Shown: positions 23,297 to 35,461, numbered from the stretch's first letter. The stretch: 64,000 nucleotides of DNA from Apiotrichum sp. Y4204 (GCA_025531455.1 JAMYHL010000057.1:124001-188000); one strand, 5' to 3'. The notes: generated by a model from the sequence alone, not told the origin. Numbers and translations are program-made.

Positions 23297-26200
23297 GACG
23301 ATGCTGGCGGCGAGGCTGGGGACCGTCGGAGGCGATGTCGGCTGAAGTGGGGTTGGCAGCGGTCTCGAGACGGCAGGAGGGGCCTTGGTGGTCGCGGTTG
23401 CTACGGTTGCTACGGTCTTGCGCCAGCTGTGGAGGCGGTCGAGCGGGGAGACGGTGTGCAGCGCGTCAATGGCGAGCGGCGCGGCGGTGGTGGTTTCTGC
23501 GCGAACCGAGCGCAGCGAGGGGCGCGACCAGATGGATGAAGGTGAGCGTATCGTGTTGAATGGAAGACGGGGCGATGGGGAGAGAGATGGGGGTGAGGTG
23601 AGGACGTGAACTTAAGTGCGAGTCAGTGCGAGGCGAGCAGTCAAGTTATAATGAGATGAGATGAGATTTGAGTACCGTGATGGAAAATGGGAGATGTTAC
23701 AAGTGACATTATGCGAGGACCGAGCGCAGGCATGCGAGATGACACCTCCTCATCGAGTCATGTCAGGATCAGGATAACGGATAACGCTCGACACTGTGCG
23801 CTCGACGAGTCCCTGCCCCTTGACCAGCTTGGCATTCGGTTCGGGCACGTCGTTCTTGGAATCCTGGAACCCCATGGCCAGCGATGACATCTGGGATCTG
23901 GGATCATCGCCATTATCCGATACCCGATGACTCGATGAGAAGCTGTTATGACGAGTGAGGAGGTCAGAGAGATCACAGTACACAGACGCGACGCGGCAGT
24001 AAGAAATAAGAGGATCCCCAGCGGATAAGAAGAATGCTGCCGCACCTCTTTGTGGTGAGGATGGCGATTTCAAGATGGGATGATGGGAATGGTCCGTGCT
24101 TGAGACCGTGGCCCCGTGGCCAGGATAGAGCTAGGACGTGACGAGGGAAGTGGCAAGGGACTGGCAGTGAGGAGGTAGCTAGTGGATGCAAATGGGCGAG
24201 TTAGAAACGTGAACAAGACGAGATGTCACGAAGCAAGGGAGATGCGAGACAGCCCTGGGCGACTACTACTGTGACGGATATCTCCCTCGTTACCCGATGA
24301 TCCGGCGTCGAGATGTAATCAGCAACCGTAATCAGCCGTCGGAAGTGTGCAAAGAAGTAAGAAGATGGGATTGGGGTGGAGCGAATCGAGGGATCCGAGG
24401 ACAAAGGCAGCGATCGCGCAGCGACGAGGTCAAAGACAACAAGACAAAACAGAGAGGGATGCTCGATGCTCGATGCTCGCTGCTCTCCATCAAACGCCCT
24501 GAAAGAAGCACTCACTCTCCACGAGCGCCACTCACGCCCATGCCGCGCGCTTCAGAAGCATCTATCTACCATGCTGCTTCGTGCAGCCGCACAGTACACT
24601 GTCGCTCTTCGCGCCACGCGCAGCGGGAACTAGTCGTTGCCTTGTCGAGGCAGATGGCTCCTGCCTGCTCGTCGTTGCATGGTGCGCATGGTGGAGATGT
24701 GCGTCAGAGCCTACTTATCGTGCTGTTGCTTGTCTCTGCCATGCTCGATGTGGCACTGGCTGTCACTCATCTCGGTTACCAGTTGCATGCCGTAAGACTG
24801 TTGGTGAATATGCTGCTATGCCTGGGGGTTATAAAGCTTTTGCGCACGAAGGGAGGAGTGCTGCGGCAGTTTACCCCAGATCTCACCTCCACCCGCAACG
24901 TCCACCTCGCGGCGTATGGTGGGTTTGGGCCTACGTATGGCTACCGTACAACTACGTACAGGCTACGTACAGTACGTACAGTACGTACAGTACGTACAGT
25001 ACGTACAGTATGCAATTAAATTAGTACTGCAGGGCATGCAAGCAGAGCACGGAGAAAAGCGCCGACACGGAACAAGAGAAGTGGAACATCGAGGTGGAGT
25101 ACCAAGTGGAGTGAGAGGAACGGAACTGACAGCCGGCAGGTCCCCGAGCCCAAAGCCAAAGCCAATCCGTCCCTCCGACAAAGCATGTCATTAAGAAGAG
25201 CAGCCGGAGCCGAGCAACAGAGGGGGTCGTCATGCGGCGTGCGCGAGCTGCGAGGCATGCGAGGATGCACGTTGTGAGCATGCATGCCGTCCCTCTGTCG
25301 TTTCTCTCTTCCGACCCCACTGTTTTGCTCTCTCTGTACCTCTGAGTGCCCGTGCCGGCCGGGATCGGGAATCCAGAATCCGTCCACCTCGATCCGCCCA
25401 TCGTGCCGATAGGAAATACCGAGCGGGCGGGTTCCCGTCCTCTCGGCAAACCCAGCAACGAACAGGAATGAACATACGGGAAGAAGAACGAAGTCCCCAT
25501 GTCATGATGCAAAAAACAACAACGCACCCCCCAGCATGGAGTTTGCAAGCTTCAAGCTTGTCTGTCCACTGTATCTAGCCGCCGTACACGTGTGGGTTGC
25601 TGGCCCTCGGCCCACGCCGCGCCCGGCGCCGCCGGCGCCGCCGTCAGCGGTGATGGAATGCATGCGGTTGTGCCCTGTGGATACGTTTATTTCTGTGCCC
25701 CAGTAGGAAGAGTGACCGAGAGAGAGAGCAAGAACGCCAGGGGTGGAGGATGAGGTAGTGGTGACCGAGGATTCCCTGGCGGAATCCCTTGAGTCTCCAG
25801 TCACTCCTCGCGTGTGGCGCCTTTGCTGCTGGGCTGCTGGGTTTGGATGCATTGCCTTTGTGACAATGGGCAGCAGCGGCGTTCTCGCGCGCTCGCATCA
25901 TGCAAGACAAGATGATGCAAAATCTGGATCCTGCAACTCTGATTACTCCTGTTATTCATCCTGTATCTCTCCCGCCCCGCCTCTTCCGTCTCCGGAATCA
26001 CGTCGCCGGCGCCGACCTCGGTCTCTCGGGTATCTTGGTCTTGGGCTTAGTTCAGTGTTGTGCCCCAGAGAGCCCCGCGAACCAGTAGTTGTCATTTCTC
26101 CATTCTGTCATTCTCTGTCATTTATCCTCCCCACCCCCACCCCTACCTCCATCGCATATCGCATCCCCACCACCCCCTTGCATTTTACCATCGCCCCACC

Positions 26201-26606
26201 CCCTTGCAACTCCCTCCCTTTTATTACTGCTCCCTTTCATTTCTCCAACACGGAAACTGGCACCGGGACAAGCCACGCCGGTCCCCCGGGTGAATAGGCG
26301 GTTATAGATCAGGCAATCAGGCAGTCTCGTCAAAGGCACCTCCATCTCACTGCGTGTAGTACAGCAAGCACGATCACCATTCTGCATCCACTCCATCCGT
26401 TGACCGGTTCGGCATTGCATTGCACGACACAGAGACAGAGCACGCCGCGACAACAAACAACAGCATCCACAAACAACAACATCAACAACACATTGCACAC
26501 CGGCCCCGAATCCCACAGCGCACATCCCCCTGCCGATCCCCCGATTCCGATCCGCATCCGCTGATCCCCGATCCCAGACACTATCCGGATCGGCGACGGG
26601 CATGGC
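23297..26606. other. Gene-free stretch upstream of zinc-cluster gene
   Basis: About 3.3 kb with no supported gene. It contains the promoter of the 300-aa protein (-) and of the zinc-cluster gene (+), a 9-bp tandem repeat near 24.95 kb, and C/T-rich sequence at about 26090-26290. Short open frames around 24.3-26.3 kb start at non-ATG codons or lack codon bias. Confidence 0.55.
24953..25010. repeat. 9-bp tandem repeat (unit TACGTACAG)
   Basis: Four to five near-perfect head-to-tail copies of a 9-bp unit end near 25010; diverged copies precede them. The unit contains the palindrome TACGTA, so the array can form alternative hairpins. It is in intergenic DNA, about 1.6 kb upstream of the zinc-cluster gene. 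Confidence 0.85.
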
Positions 26607-26610
26607 ATGA
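26602..26610 (+). promoter_or_regulatory. Minimal uORF overlapping the zinc-cluster gene start
   Basis: An ATG at 26602 opens a two-codon frame (Met-Ala-stop) whose TGA at 26608-26610 overlaps the main ATG at 26607. A second in-frame main ATG follows at 26610. Such an arrangement could lower translation of the main frame or feed it by reinitiation. It matters only if transcription starts upstream of 26602, which is not known. Confidence 0.5.
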
Positions 26611-29600
26611 TGAGCGCGATCAGCGGCACGAGTGGGCACACTGCACGCTCGCCGACCAACCACATCCGCAGCGACATGGACCCCGACGTCGACATGGATG
26701 GCGATGCGCGGAGCACAAGTGTGTATTCCGACGAGCGGGGCGCGAGAGAACGCGAGCGCGAGCGCGATCGGGACCGCGGGAGAGATAGAGATAGAGAGCT
26801 CGAGCGCGAGAGAGAGTACCGCCCCCACCACTCGCAAACCCACTCGCGCAACTCGCAATCACAGTCGCAGGAGCCCGACGACCGCACGGAAGCCGACTAC
26901 GAGGCCGAGCGGCAACGCTTTGTGCGCGACATGAGCAACCACGTCGAGATTGATGCCGACGACCCGTACTTTCTCGAGATGGGCCGCGAGCGCGCCGCCG
27001 CCGCGTGGCGCGCAAGCGTTGCGGATGGTATCGGTCCGGACCGCCGCATCCGCCCTGCGAGTAGGCGCAATGTCTCCCGCGCGTGTGAACAGTGCCGCTC
27101 CCGCAAGAGCAAGTGTAGTGGTGAGTCGCCTTTCTGAGACATTGAGGGAAAATGCCGCACGCACACCCAAATACTCCACGACAGCCAGGCTGGTTCGAGC
27201 CGGATCACAGGTGGGCGGAACAGGTGGGCTGCTGCTTGGCAATCACGAGGGCACTAGGCTAGGACTGATTGCCGACCCGCCGCGGCTGAACCTGCGTATC
27301 ACGGGGTGATGGTGTGCAGCAGGTGGACATGCAGTGGCGGTGGACGTTGGTTTTGCCTTGTCGTCATCCTAGTATCGCTGCGTGTGTGTGCGGTGTCGTG
27401 CATCGTGCTCGCCGACATGCGGTCGGGTCAAGCAAGCCATGGCGTCTCATGACCCCACAGACCACTGATGACTAACCACAGGCGAGATGCCGTGCGCGCT
27501 CTGTGGACGCCTCGGAAAGGAGTGCATCTACTCGACCGTCGCGGACGGCCGTCTGACGTGAGTGCCCAAGCTGCTGGACACCGGCTTGGACCGCGGTGCC
27601 GGGCCGAGAGGTCCGACGGAGATCTACTTTTGTACTAACGGCAGCGACCGCACCGCCAAGCGCAAGATTGAGCGGCTGCAGGACCAGGTGGTGGCGCTGG
27701 AGCGCGAGCTCGCCGAGGCGCTCGAGCGGGCCGGCGCCGCTGTGCGCGCGGCCGAGGAAGCGCGAAATGCGGCACCGGCGAACGGCGAGAGTGCGGCCGA
27801 GTCGGGCGAGCGTGATCGTGATCGTGCAGGAGGCAGCGTGAGCGGGGCAAGTGCCGGTGGTGGAACAGCCATGAACGGGCGCGACGAGTTTGCTCGCGAG
27901 CCGGAGCGCGAGCCATACGCCCACCACGCTCACGGGTACGGTGCGCGCCCGCTGGTCCACGCGAGCCGCTCCCACTCGGCGCATCCCTCAGTGTCCGGCG
28001 CCGCATCAGGCAAATTCCCCGCAGCCGGGGGTGCGGCACGCTCCCGCTCCCAGTCGTACGAGTACGAGTACGACCAGGCCGAGCCGCAGGCGCCGTTCGG
28101 CACCGGGCGGTGGGTGCTTGCGCCTACCGGCGGACTGCACCTCTATCCTGCCGCGACGTTCTACTTCCCCGCTCCGGCCCCGGAATGGCGGGCAGGACTC
28201 GATGCGCTAGCCCCCGGCGCGCCGGGACACCCCTCCCGGCCCGCGCGCCGCGGCTTCCTGGCCCCGTACCTCCCCTTCCCGCTTGATCCCGTGCACCACG
28301 CGCTGCTTCTCGACGCGAGCTTTGCGCATCTCTTCAGCTTTGGCCGGAACGCCTTCCGCGACAAGTTTGAGGCGGAGATGGACGCAGACCCGAGTGGGAA
28401 GGGACATTACTTCTCTCCCGTCTTCCACCTCGCAGCCCTGGCGATCGGGTGGCGGTACACGACCGACGAGCGCGTTACGCGCACGTACTATGTCGAGGAG
28501 AACGTCGCTCGGCGTGGCGCGGCATTCATCGACAAGGCGCTCGAGCTCATGATGGCCGAGGTTGCCGACCCAAGACTCAGCACCGTCCTTGGACTCATTG
28601 CGCTCAGCGAGTACCACACCGGCATGCTCAAAGAGTAAGTGCGCTGCCGCACTCCTGCTCACACCAGATCCACTGGCCGCTCGCTCTTCTCAATGGCCAT
28701 GTGCCTCACCCAGGACCTCCGCCTCCACCGCCGCTGCGACGGGCAGCTCGCCGAGCTGGGCCTCGCGGTCGACTGCGAGCTCGATGCCGCCCGGCGTGAT
28801 GTGTATGGGTCGGCACTGAATTTGTGTGAGTAATTGGCGATGGGTTTTGGTATGGCCAGACGCTATCACCTCATACGGAGGCATCAGTCGACTGGACTGC
28901 TCTCCGCGTTATTCCCTTCTGCTTCCCTCACTCACACTCAGCGGCCTGGTACGCGGCCTTTACGGGGCAGGATCCAGTCCCGCTGCGTGAGCACGCCGAC
29001 CAGCGGCTTCCGCTCATCCGCACCGATGTGCTCGCGCACGAGCGGGACGCCTCCGAAATGTTCCACCACCACGTCCGGCTGAGCGAGTTTGGCCTGCAGG
29101 CTCTACACCTAAACCACACGCTCCGCGCGCCCCTGTCGGCCCGCGTCGCGCGCGTGCAGCAGGTATGGGAGGGGATTCTCGCGTGGCGGGACAGCCTCCC
29201 GCCGCGGCTGCGCTGGCCGCCCGAGCGCGAAGTCATGCATCCGAGGTGAGCGATATAGTGAAGGGGAGATCATCTCGGAGTGTAATCTAACCCCAGCGTG
29301 GTCACGACGCACGGCATGGCGGCGACTTATGTCATTCTCCTCTTCCGGCCGTACCTTCTCGAGATGGAGCACAGCCGCATCCACGATCTTGCGCTGCGCG
29401 CGTGCTGCGCCGCGGCGGCCGAGATCATCGCGCAGTCGCGCTACCTCGGCGCCGTGGGCGGCGTCACTTCCGCGCCAATGATCTGGCAGCAGTGAGTAGA
29501 CGAGCATCATGAGAATGCGCAGGGCTGACATTACCTTCTATCAATCACAATCCGGTATTCTGTTTATCTCTTGATTTCCGCACCAGGATCCTCTACGTCT

Positions 29601-29785
29601 GCGGCAGCATGCTCATCCTGCAGGCGACCGGCCTCCCGACGATACCGGAACATGAGCGTGTCCGCGCCCTCGTGGACGTCGACTACATCCAGGCCGCACT
29701 CGACGAGATTGTGCACGTCTGGCCGATCGGGGGACACACGCGGCGCAGCCTGCGCGAGCTGTTAGCGGCGGCGACGACCAGGTAG
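26607..29785 (+). CDS. Zn2Cys6 transcription factor with fungal-specific TF domain
   Basis: Nuclear DNA-binding regulator. Seven exons (26607-27120, 27482-27557, 27645-28634, 28668-28825, 28942-29245, 29297-29491, 29587-29785) give 811 aa. An N-terminal region of alternating Arg/Glu/Asp is followed by the zinc cluster ACEQCRSRKSKCSGEMPCALC, then GRLGKEC; its six cysteines are at 160, 163, 170, 176, 179 and 186. A short linker leads into a helical segment (RKIERLQDQVVALERELAEALE) that looks like a dimerisation coiled coil. A Ser/His/Gly-rich region follows, then a middle-homology region from about 290 that includes GRSLFSMAMCLTQDLRLHRR, typical of the fungal_trans fold. Intron 1 (361 nt) splits the zinc cluster between the third and fourth cysteine; intron 3 is only 33 nt. 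Target genes cannot be inferred. Confidence 0.92.
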
Positions 29786-30156
29786 TGAGCGAGGGCGGAG
29801 GTGGATATTTCCAGGGTGTAGGAGGAGGTGGCAGTGCCACACCGGTCCCTGGGTGGAGTAGACGTGTCGAACAGCGATGAGGTATCTTTGCTATAAAATC
29901 CACTGGGGCACTGGAGCTGGGTCACAGTAGACGCTGTCATCTGGGATTGCATCGAGCACATCACTTGTACGAGAGATAGAAACGTGATGAATACAGAAAC
30001 ATTGCACAGTCGAGGCACAGTCCACTCCAGAGGAACGGATCGAGAGTCACGTGATACCGAAATGCCAAGTGTGACCAAACACTTTTTCCGCCCATGCCAC
30101 ACCTGATCTTATCTCCACCACATCCAATCCACACTCCCACCCACAACCACAACATC
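29786..30156. promoter_or_regulatory. Promoter region of TMA7
   Basis: This 371-bp stretch separates the zinc-cluster gene from TMA7 on the same strand. It contains the palindromic octamer TCACGTGA at 30047-30054, about 100 bp upstream of the TMA7 ATG. No gene seen. Confidence 0.5.
30047..30054. promoter_or_regulatory. TCACGTGA palindrome upstream of TMA7
   Basis: An E-box-type octamer (CACGTG core) bound in many fungi by Cbf1-like bHLH proteins, which in several lineages sit on ribosomal promoters. Its position about 100 bp before the start of a ribosome-associated gene is suggestive; binding is inference. Confidence 0.4.
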
Positions 30157-31430
30157 ATGTCATCCAGGCAGGGTACGTCGTGCTGATGAGCGAGCTGACA
30201 GCAGGCGGAAAGGGTGCGTAGTGCGCGCGCCGTGCGCCGTGCGGCGGTGTGGCGGTTATGGGTTACTGACTGGGCGTGTAGCTAAGCCCCTCAAGGTATG
30301 TCTCCACTTCCACCTTCGACTTCCACCTCTTCTCCTCCTTTCCTCGACTGACAGCAGGCTCCGAAGAAGCAGACTAAGGAGCTTGACGACGAAGATATTC
30401 AGTTCAAAGGTACCACAGATCACAATGCTTTCGAGAACGCGCGGAGAATGGAGGTAGCGGGTGGTGGAAGCTGACGTCGAGGTGTGGGAGGTGTGGGGCC
30501 GGGGGTTGGTTAATCTCTGGTTGACTTGTGGTGACTGATCCGCGCTATGGTCGCCCCATCCAGGTCTCTTTTTTGCGGGGGACACTTTGCGTGGGCGACG
30601 GGGAGCTAGGAGTGGAGCGGACAGTGAGGCTGCTGGTACTTACCAGGTTATCCGAGACTCTAGCTCTCCGCTTGCTCTGCGTGAGGGTGCTCCGCTCGAG
30701 CTTGCTCCGCTTGAGCTGGCCCCGCTTCATCTGGCTTCACTTACGTCTCGCATTCTGGACCATGTCCAACCGGGTCTGAACCTTTGGAGAGCGCGACTTT
30801 AGAAGCCGCATGTCGTAGAGCGGTCCCCGACTCCATTTCGCCCTTTCGCTCCTTGCTCCTCACCCCCCTCCCCTCCCCCCCCCTCCCACCCCCTCCCCCC
30901 CGCGCTCCTCTCCCTTATGTCATCCCTCGCCACACGCTAACGTCCAGAGAAGCAGAAGCGCGAGGCCGCCGAGCTCAAGGCCGCCGCCGCCAAGGGTGAG
31001 TCTAGGAGATAGGATCAAGAGTTCAAGAGTTGACGTGCAGCGGCTGGTAAGGGTCCCATGGGCGGTACCGGTATCAAGAAGTGAGTTTCCTCGAAAAGGA
31101 TGGACTTGGGTGTTTTGGGATCGGGGGATGGGATGACTTGAGCTGCTGAAAGGGTTTCTGTCTGCTCCCCATCTCGGATGGAGTGGCATCCGAGCTGGCA
31201 GTGCAGCGGATCAGGACTGTTACTCCTCACTGCTATTGCTGCCAGGCCAGTCCATGGCGCCAGTGACGGCGACCGGGGTGGTGCTTGCTTGCATGTTCGA
31301 TACTTGTTCAAGCTCTAGCAAAGCTCCCATGCCCCTCTTCAATGGCGTGGGGGTTGTGATCTGCCATTCCAAGGACTGGGCGACAACTTCAGTTACAGAT
31401 GCTGACCTCTAACCCAGGTCGAAGAAGTAA
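30157..31430 (+). CDS. TMA7: Translation machinery-associated protein TMA7 (seven exons)
   Basis: Small, very basic ribosome-associated protein conserved in eukaryotes. No long open frame marks it because 192 coding nt are spread over seven exons: 30157-30172, 30205-30213, 30282-30295, 30358-30409, 30948-30995, 31041-31080, 31418-31430. The product is 63 aa, the family's usual size. It starts MSSRQGGKAKPLKAPKK and has the family's central acidic LDDEDIQFK segment. It continues with an Ala/Lys helix and ends GKGPMGGTGIKKSKK, the signature C-terminus. Exon 2 is a 9-nt microexon. Introns are 32, 68, 62, 538, 45 and 337 nt and end in CAG or TAG; together they are over five times longer than the coding sequence. 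The close match to the known TMA7 pattern across every junction makes the model strong despite the tiny exons. The two long introns could host other RNAs, but I see no clear box C/D or H/ACA signature. Confidence 0.93.
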
Positions 31431-33550
31431 TCGGCCACCGCAGCGCACAGCACGACAGCGCCAACTCGTCAAACTCGGGGAGGCAGCGAGCAGCTCGCTG
31501 CCCGTCGGGTGCCCGTCGGATGATCCCGTGACCAGCTCGTATTACCAGTGATGAAGGATGAAAACCTGCGCAGCTGTGATACCGCCACTGACATGCAAGA
31601 GACAGGCCACTGACGCTTCCGTGTGACTCTTAACGGGATTCGTAGTCAGGTCAAGGGGAACAGTGACAGTACCGGTGGAGCACGGGTTCCGCCTAGGAGC
31701 TGCGGAGATCCAGGTTACCATCCTCTGGTGGAGTCTGTTCACCAGCAGGAATCACTGGAGATAAATGTCGTCGGCGGGGATACACGACTTGGAGCTTGAA
31801 GCCATCGCGATGAAGATATTCGAGCCGGCGGTAGAAAGGCGACGTGCATCTCTGGTCCCCCCCAGAGCCCCGAAGTGTATTGACTGCAGGATGCCGACGT
31901 ACCAACATGAAGCCGGTCGAGCCGTCCATCGTGCTCATCGCTGCATCCCATCCATACCCATTGGCCTTCATCGGGTGACGCCAGAAGGGCACCGGCCGAG
32001 GCACGGTCGCGCTGCGCTAGCCCGGTGCCAGGCCACGCCAGGCCACGACAGGCCACGACAGGCCACGGTGCCTGGAAGCCCTCTAGCGGCAGGCCCAGGT
32101 GGTTCCAGCAATGATGGTGATCTGTGGCGCTGCGGTCGCTCTGATTTTAGCTCGTGCACCGGGAGAAAGGGGAACCTAGGTGCCGAAGTCAGATAGAAGA
32201 GGTTGTAGGATATAGAAAAACCGTAGGCGCGTGGCGGATACATTCTGCAACCTGTGTCGGTATTGTAGAGTGCAAGAATGGTGGACCAAGTACCTGGCTG
32301 GTGCTGGCATGTACGTCGGCGCCGAGTTCAGGATGTCTGTAGGACGTGCAGCAGTCTCCCAGCCTCGGACTCGAGCTAAAACGCAGGCCGTTCCCTCCTC
32401 TGCCAGCTCCTCTGTTGAGGGTCTTTCGTCCTCTGCTCATCGCGACGTGATGGCGGCCGCGCCAACATCCCGCATCTGGCCGATAGATGTGACGCCGGTG
32501 AGAGCAGAGACCACGATACAGCCAGTCCTGGTCGAGAGCAGTGCTGCAAGTCGGCTAGTACCTAGTCAGTGCCATTTGCCATTTGCCACCCACCTCTCAG
32601 GATTCTCATCCTGACACCCACTCTTTCCTAATAACTTGCCCTCGTGAGCTTATGCCCCGCCGGTCCAGATACGCATTGCACGAGGTGCACCGCGTGCAAC
32701 GCGGTATGCCGATTTGCGGCAATGCGGCAATGTCTGCGCCGGCGGGGTCTGCCCTCTGCCCTGTGTGTGCCCTGTTGCCGTATCTGTATATCTGGACCCT
32801 AGCTGACCCGTATCTGGCCCCTTTGAAGGTACAGTACTTTGTAGATTCGAGCTGAGACGAGTGTGTCAGCATGTCCAATGTCACCGTGTCAGCGTGTTGG
32901 AGACTGCGACGCTTGTTCCTGGTAGCCCCACTACAGCCGGAATGGCGTGCTGAAGGTTAGGTTTCGGGGCTCATGAAGAGTCCTCTACGGATGGTACCTG
33001 CGGCTTGAGATGGCCCGCCCGGTTGTGGTTTCTCGAAACCTGGATCATTGGGTACATGTGCTCAGGTGTCCATTGCATTCATATATATACTATTGTTCAT
33101 CTGGTAGTCATGCATGCATCCCGCATGCAGCATATGTACATATGTGCTTGTGCTCTATGCTCTCCTCCAGAGGCTGTGTTCCCGGTAATACCAAGGTTTG
33201 ATGTTGGAAGTGTCTCCCTCCCCCCTATCCCGACTTCTGGACCACACCCTCAACCCCTGGCGATTCAGAAAAAAAAAAAAAAGAGGGAAAAAAAAGGTGC
33301 ACCGCAGCAGCCACCCATCCACCCACAGCCACCACAGGCAGCAGAGGAGAGCCGTTAAAGTATAGAGTTTGGAGCATTTCATGCAACAGTGCATTTTCTG
33401 GGACGGTGAACAGGAAAGAGATGCATCGGGAGGGCCTGGGGCCTGGAAAAGAGAGAGAGAGAAAGAGAGAGACTGCAGTCTGTAGATGAGGAGACGGAGA
33501 TGGAGAAGGAAAAGAATGGTTGTCGCTTGCTGGCTGATGTAACAAAGTTG
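31431..33550. other. Gene-free stretch after TMA7
   Basis: No supported gene. Contains a 10-bp tandem repeat at 32031-32070, an A-rich tract near 33270 and TA/CA-rich patches near 33080-33140. Open frames on both strands are short and lack codon bias. Confidence 0.55.
32031..32070. repeat. 10-bp tandem repeat (unit GGCCACGACA)
   Basis: Four consecutive copies, the first and last slightly diverged. It lies in intergenic DNA with no gene within 600 bp. Confidence 0.8.
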
Positions 33551-35461
33551 GTTGTCGCTTGCTGCAGCCGCCGCTGTGCTGTTGCTGTTGCCCCCCATCT
33601 GCTTGACTGTTGCCATCTCATCTCATCTCAACAACATCCATCCTTATCATTTTGCATCGCACTCCCCCCACTTCACTCCCACACTCCCTCGAAACATCAT
33701 TACCACGGCTGTTACCACTCTCACGCGTGACTCGCCGTCGAAAAGTGAGACATTGGTAACAAATTCCACTAGTGTATCAGTGTCAATTCATCTCGGCGGC
33801 ATCGTACTCCCCTCCTCCTTCGGCCTTCGGCCTTCCAGCTTTTGAGATCCAGCCTGTTTCCCCCCCTTTGGATCTCACCACCTCCGTTTCTCGTTCCCCT
33901 TCATCTCCGACTCTATCTCTCCTCGCCTCCGCCTCTCCTCTCCTCTCCTTTCTCCCTCTCTTCTCTCCTCTCCACCCCCTTTCTCGCCGCCACCGCACTT
34001 GCCAAAGGGGTGCGCCACCACGCCACCGCGTTCCACCATTGTCCGCCACGCCCACGACACTCGCACGGCCACTCGCACTAGTCATCCCTGTTGTTTTCGT
34101 CCATTGTCCTCGTCTCGCCACGCGCCACTCTAGCGACAGCGACCTAGCAAAGAAATAGGGCGCGGCGACACGTACGCAGACAGTCAACCGATAGTGGCAA
34201 CGGTAACGGCAACCGCAACGACTGCGGCGACTACAACGACGGCTGCGAACGGCATCACGCGCCGCTGAAAAAAAATAATCATTCTTTCCTAGGGTCAACA
34301 TCAATTGCTCTGGTTCGCTTCGACCACGACTCGCATCGCTCCGTTTTCTTGATTCTTGCTATCCTCCAACTAGCCCGATAGCTCGGTCTCGACTTGCGAC
34401 TTGCGTATCTAGCGCTCAGATCTAGGCATCCTTGCCTGCCGTTCCTCGCTCTCGACCTCATTCCGCCCACTTGTTGACTAAATCTCCTTCCATTCCGGTA
34501 CACTCCAGTCCCCCATTCCCTCGTCGACACTCAACCCACTCTCCCACCCTCTCCCCTGCGCCTCGACGCCATCCCCCTTCCACGGACCGCGCTGGCGGCC
34601 TCTGCTCCTTTCTCCTGCCCTGGTCGCGCGCGCACAGCGTGGGGCTCATGTAGCTGCGCCTGGCGGCTCGTTTTGGCTCTTCAGGCTCGTCGACAGCGCG
34701 ACCGCTGGCTGCGCGCACGAGTGACAAGTGATCGCGCACAGGTAAAGGCGCCACGAGAACCGCGAGGAACAGAGACAGTGAGCGCGTGAGAGTGAGTCCA
34801 AGACACGCACACTCTTTATTTCTCTCGCCCTCGACGCGCACGATAGCCCGCCGGGTCCCTGTGCATCGTTGTGAGGAGTCGGGCGTCGCATTGAACAGGG
34901 TGCAAGCGCAAGAGCTCGAGCTCCAGAGGCGTGCCAGAGTCGGTTTGCTTTGCCTGGTGGCGGCATTCGTCTCAGACAAGACGGACACTCAGAACAGATC
35001 CCCCGCAGGCCACGGGACACAACATCTTGAGAACTCGGCCGCATCGACGCCTCTTGTCTCTTCTCGCCATCTCTTGTGTCTCCTCCCCATTGCCCATCGT
35101 CACATCCTCGCAGCCAACGTCTCACGCGGCATCCATCTTACCTCTCCCCTCCCACTCTTGTCACTCGCTTTGGTTGTTTACACTCCCCCCACGCGCGATC
35201 CGCCGGAAGTTTACATTTCGCGTCGCAACCATTCCCACACCAAACTTTGATTTCTCCCGCATCCTCACTCCCGCTACGACCATCACCGTGCCGCGCGTTT
35301 GCACTCGTCTCTCCGACGCCGACACTCCGTCTCCGCACCGGCGCTTCCCGATTCTCTAATACCGCGCACTCCGTGTTCGCCTTGGTGGCTTGTGCACCCC
35401 CGCCGCCTTCCTTCGGACCTCCCTCCCCCCTTCCTCTCCTCTTCTCCACCCCACCCTGACC
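33550..35461 (+). promoter_or_regulatory. Long pyrimidine-rich leader/promoter of the RasGAP gene
   Basis: Nearly 2 kb upstream of the RasGAP ATG is C/T-biased on the plus strand, especially 33850-34100 and 35040-35460. It resembles the leader of the kinase gene. No supported coding sequence; the open frames inside are low-complexity Ser/Pro/Leu translations of the C/T bias. Confidence 0.45.

Noticed and set aside
24953..25010. Possible CRISPR-like array
   Set aside because: Units are 9 bp and directly adjacent with no spacers, and the genome is eukaryotic; it is a simple minisatellite.
27190..27206. GGTTCGAGCC, resembling a tRNA B box
   Set aside because: It forms a small hairpin in a zinc-cluster intron, but there is no A box or cloverleaf around it.
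30173..30204. TGATGA and CTGA words in TMA7 intron 1, like box C and box D
   Set aside because: The intron is 32 nt, too short for a box C/D snoRNA; the words coincide with branch-site sequence.
34930..35359. Open frames in the RasGAP leader
   Set aside because: They are Ser/Pro/Leu/His translations of C/T-rich DNA and end before the real start; treated as leader.
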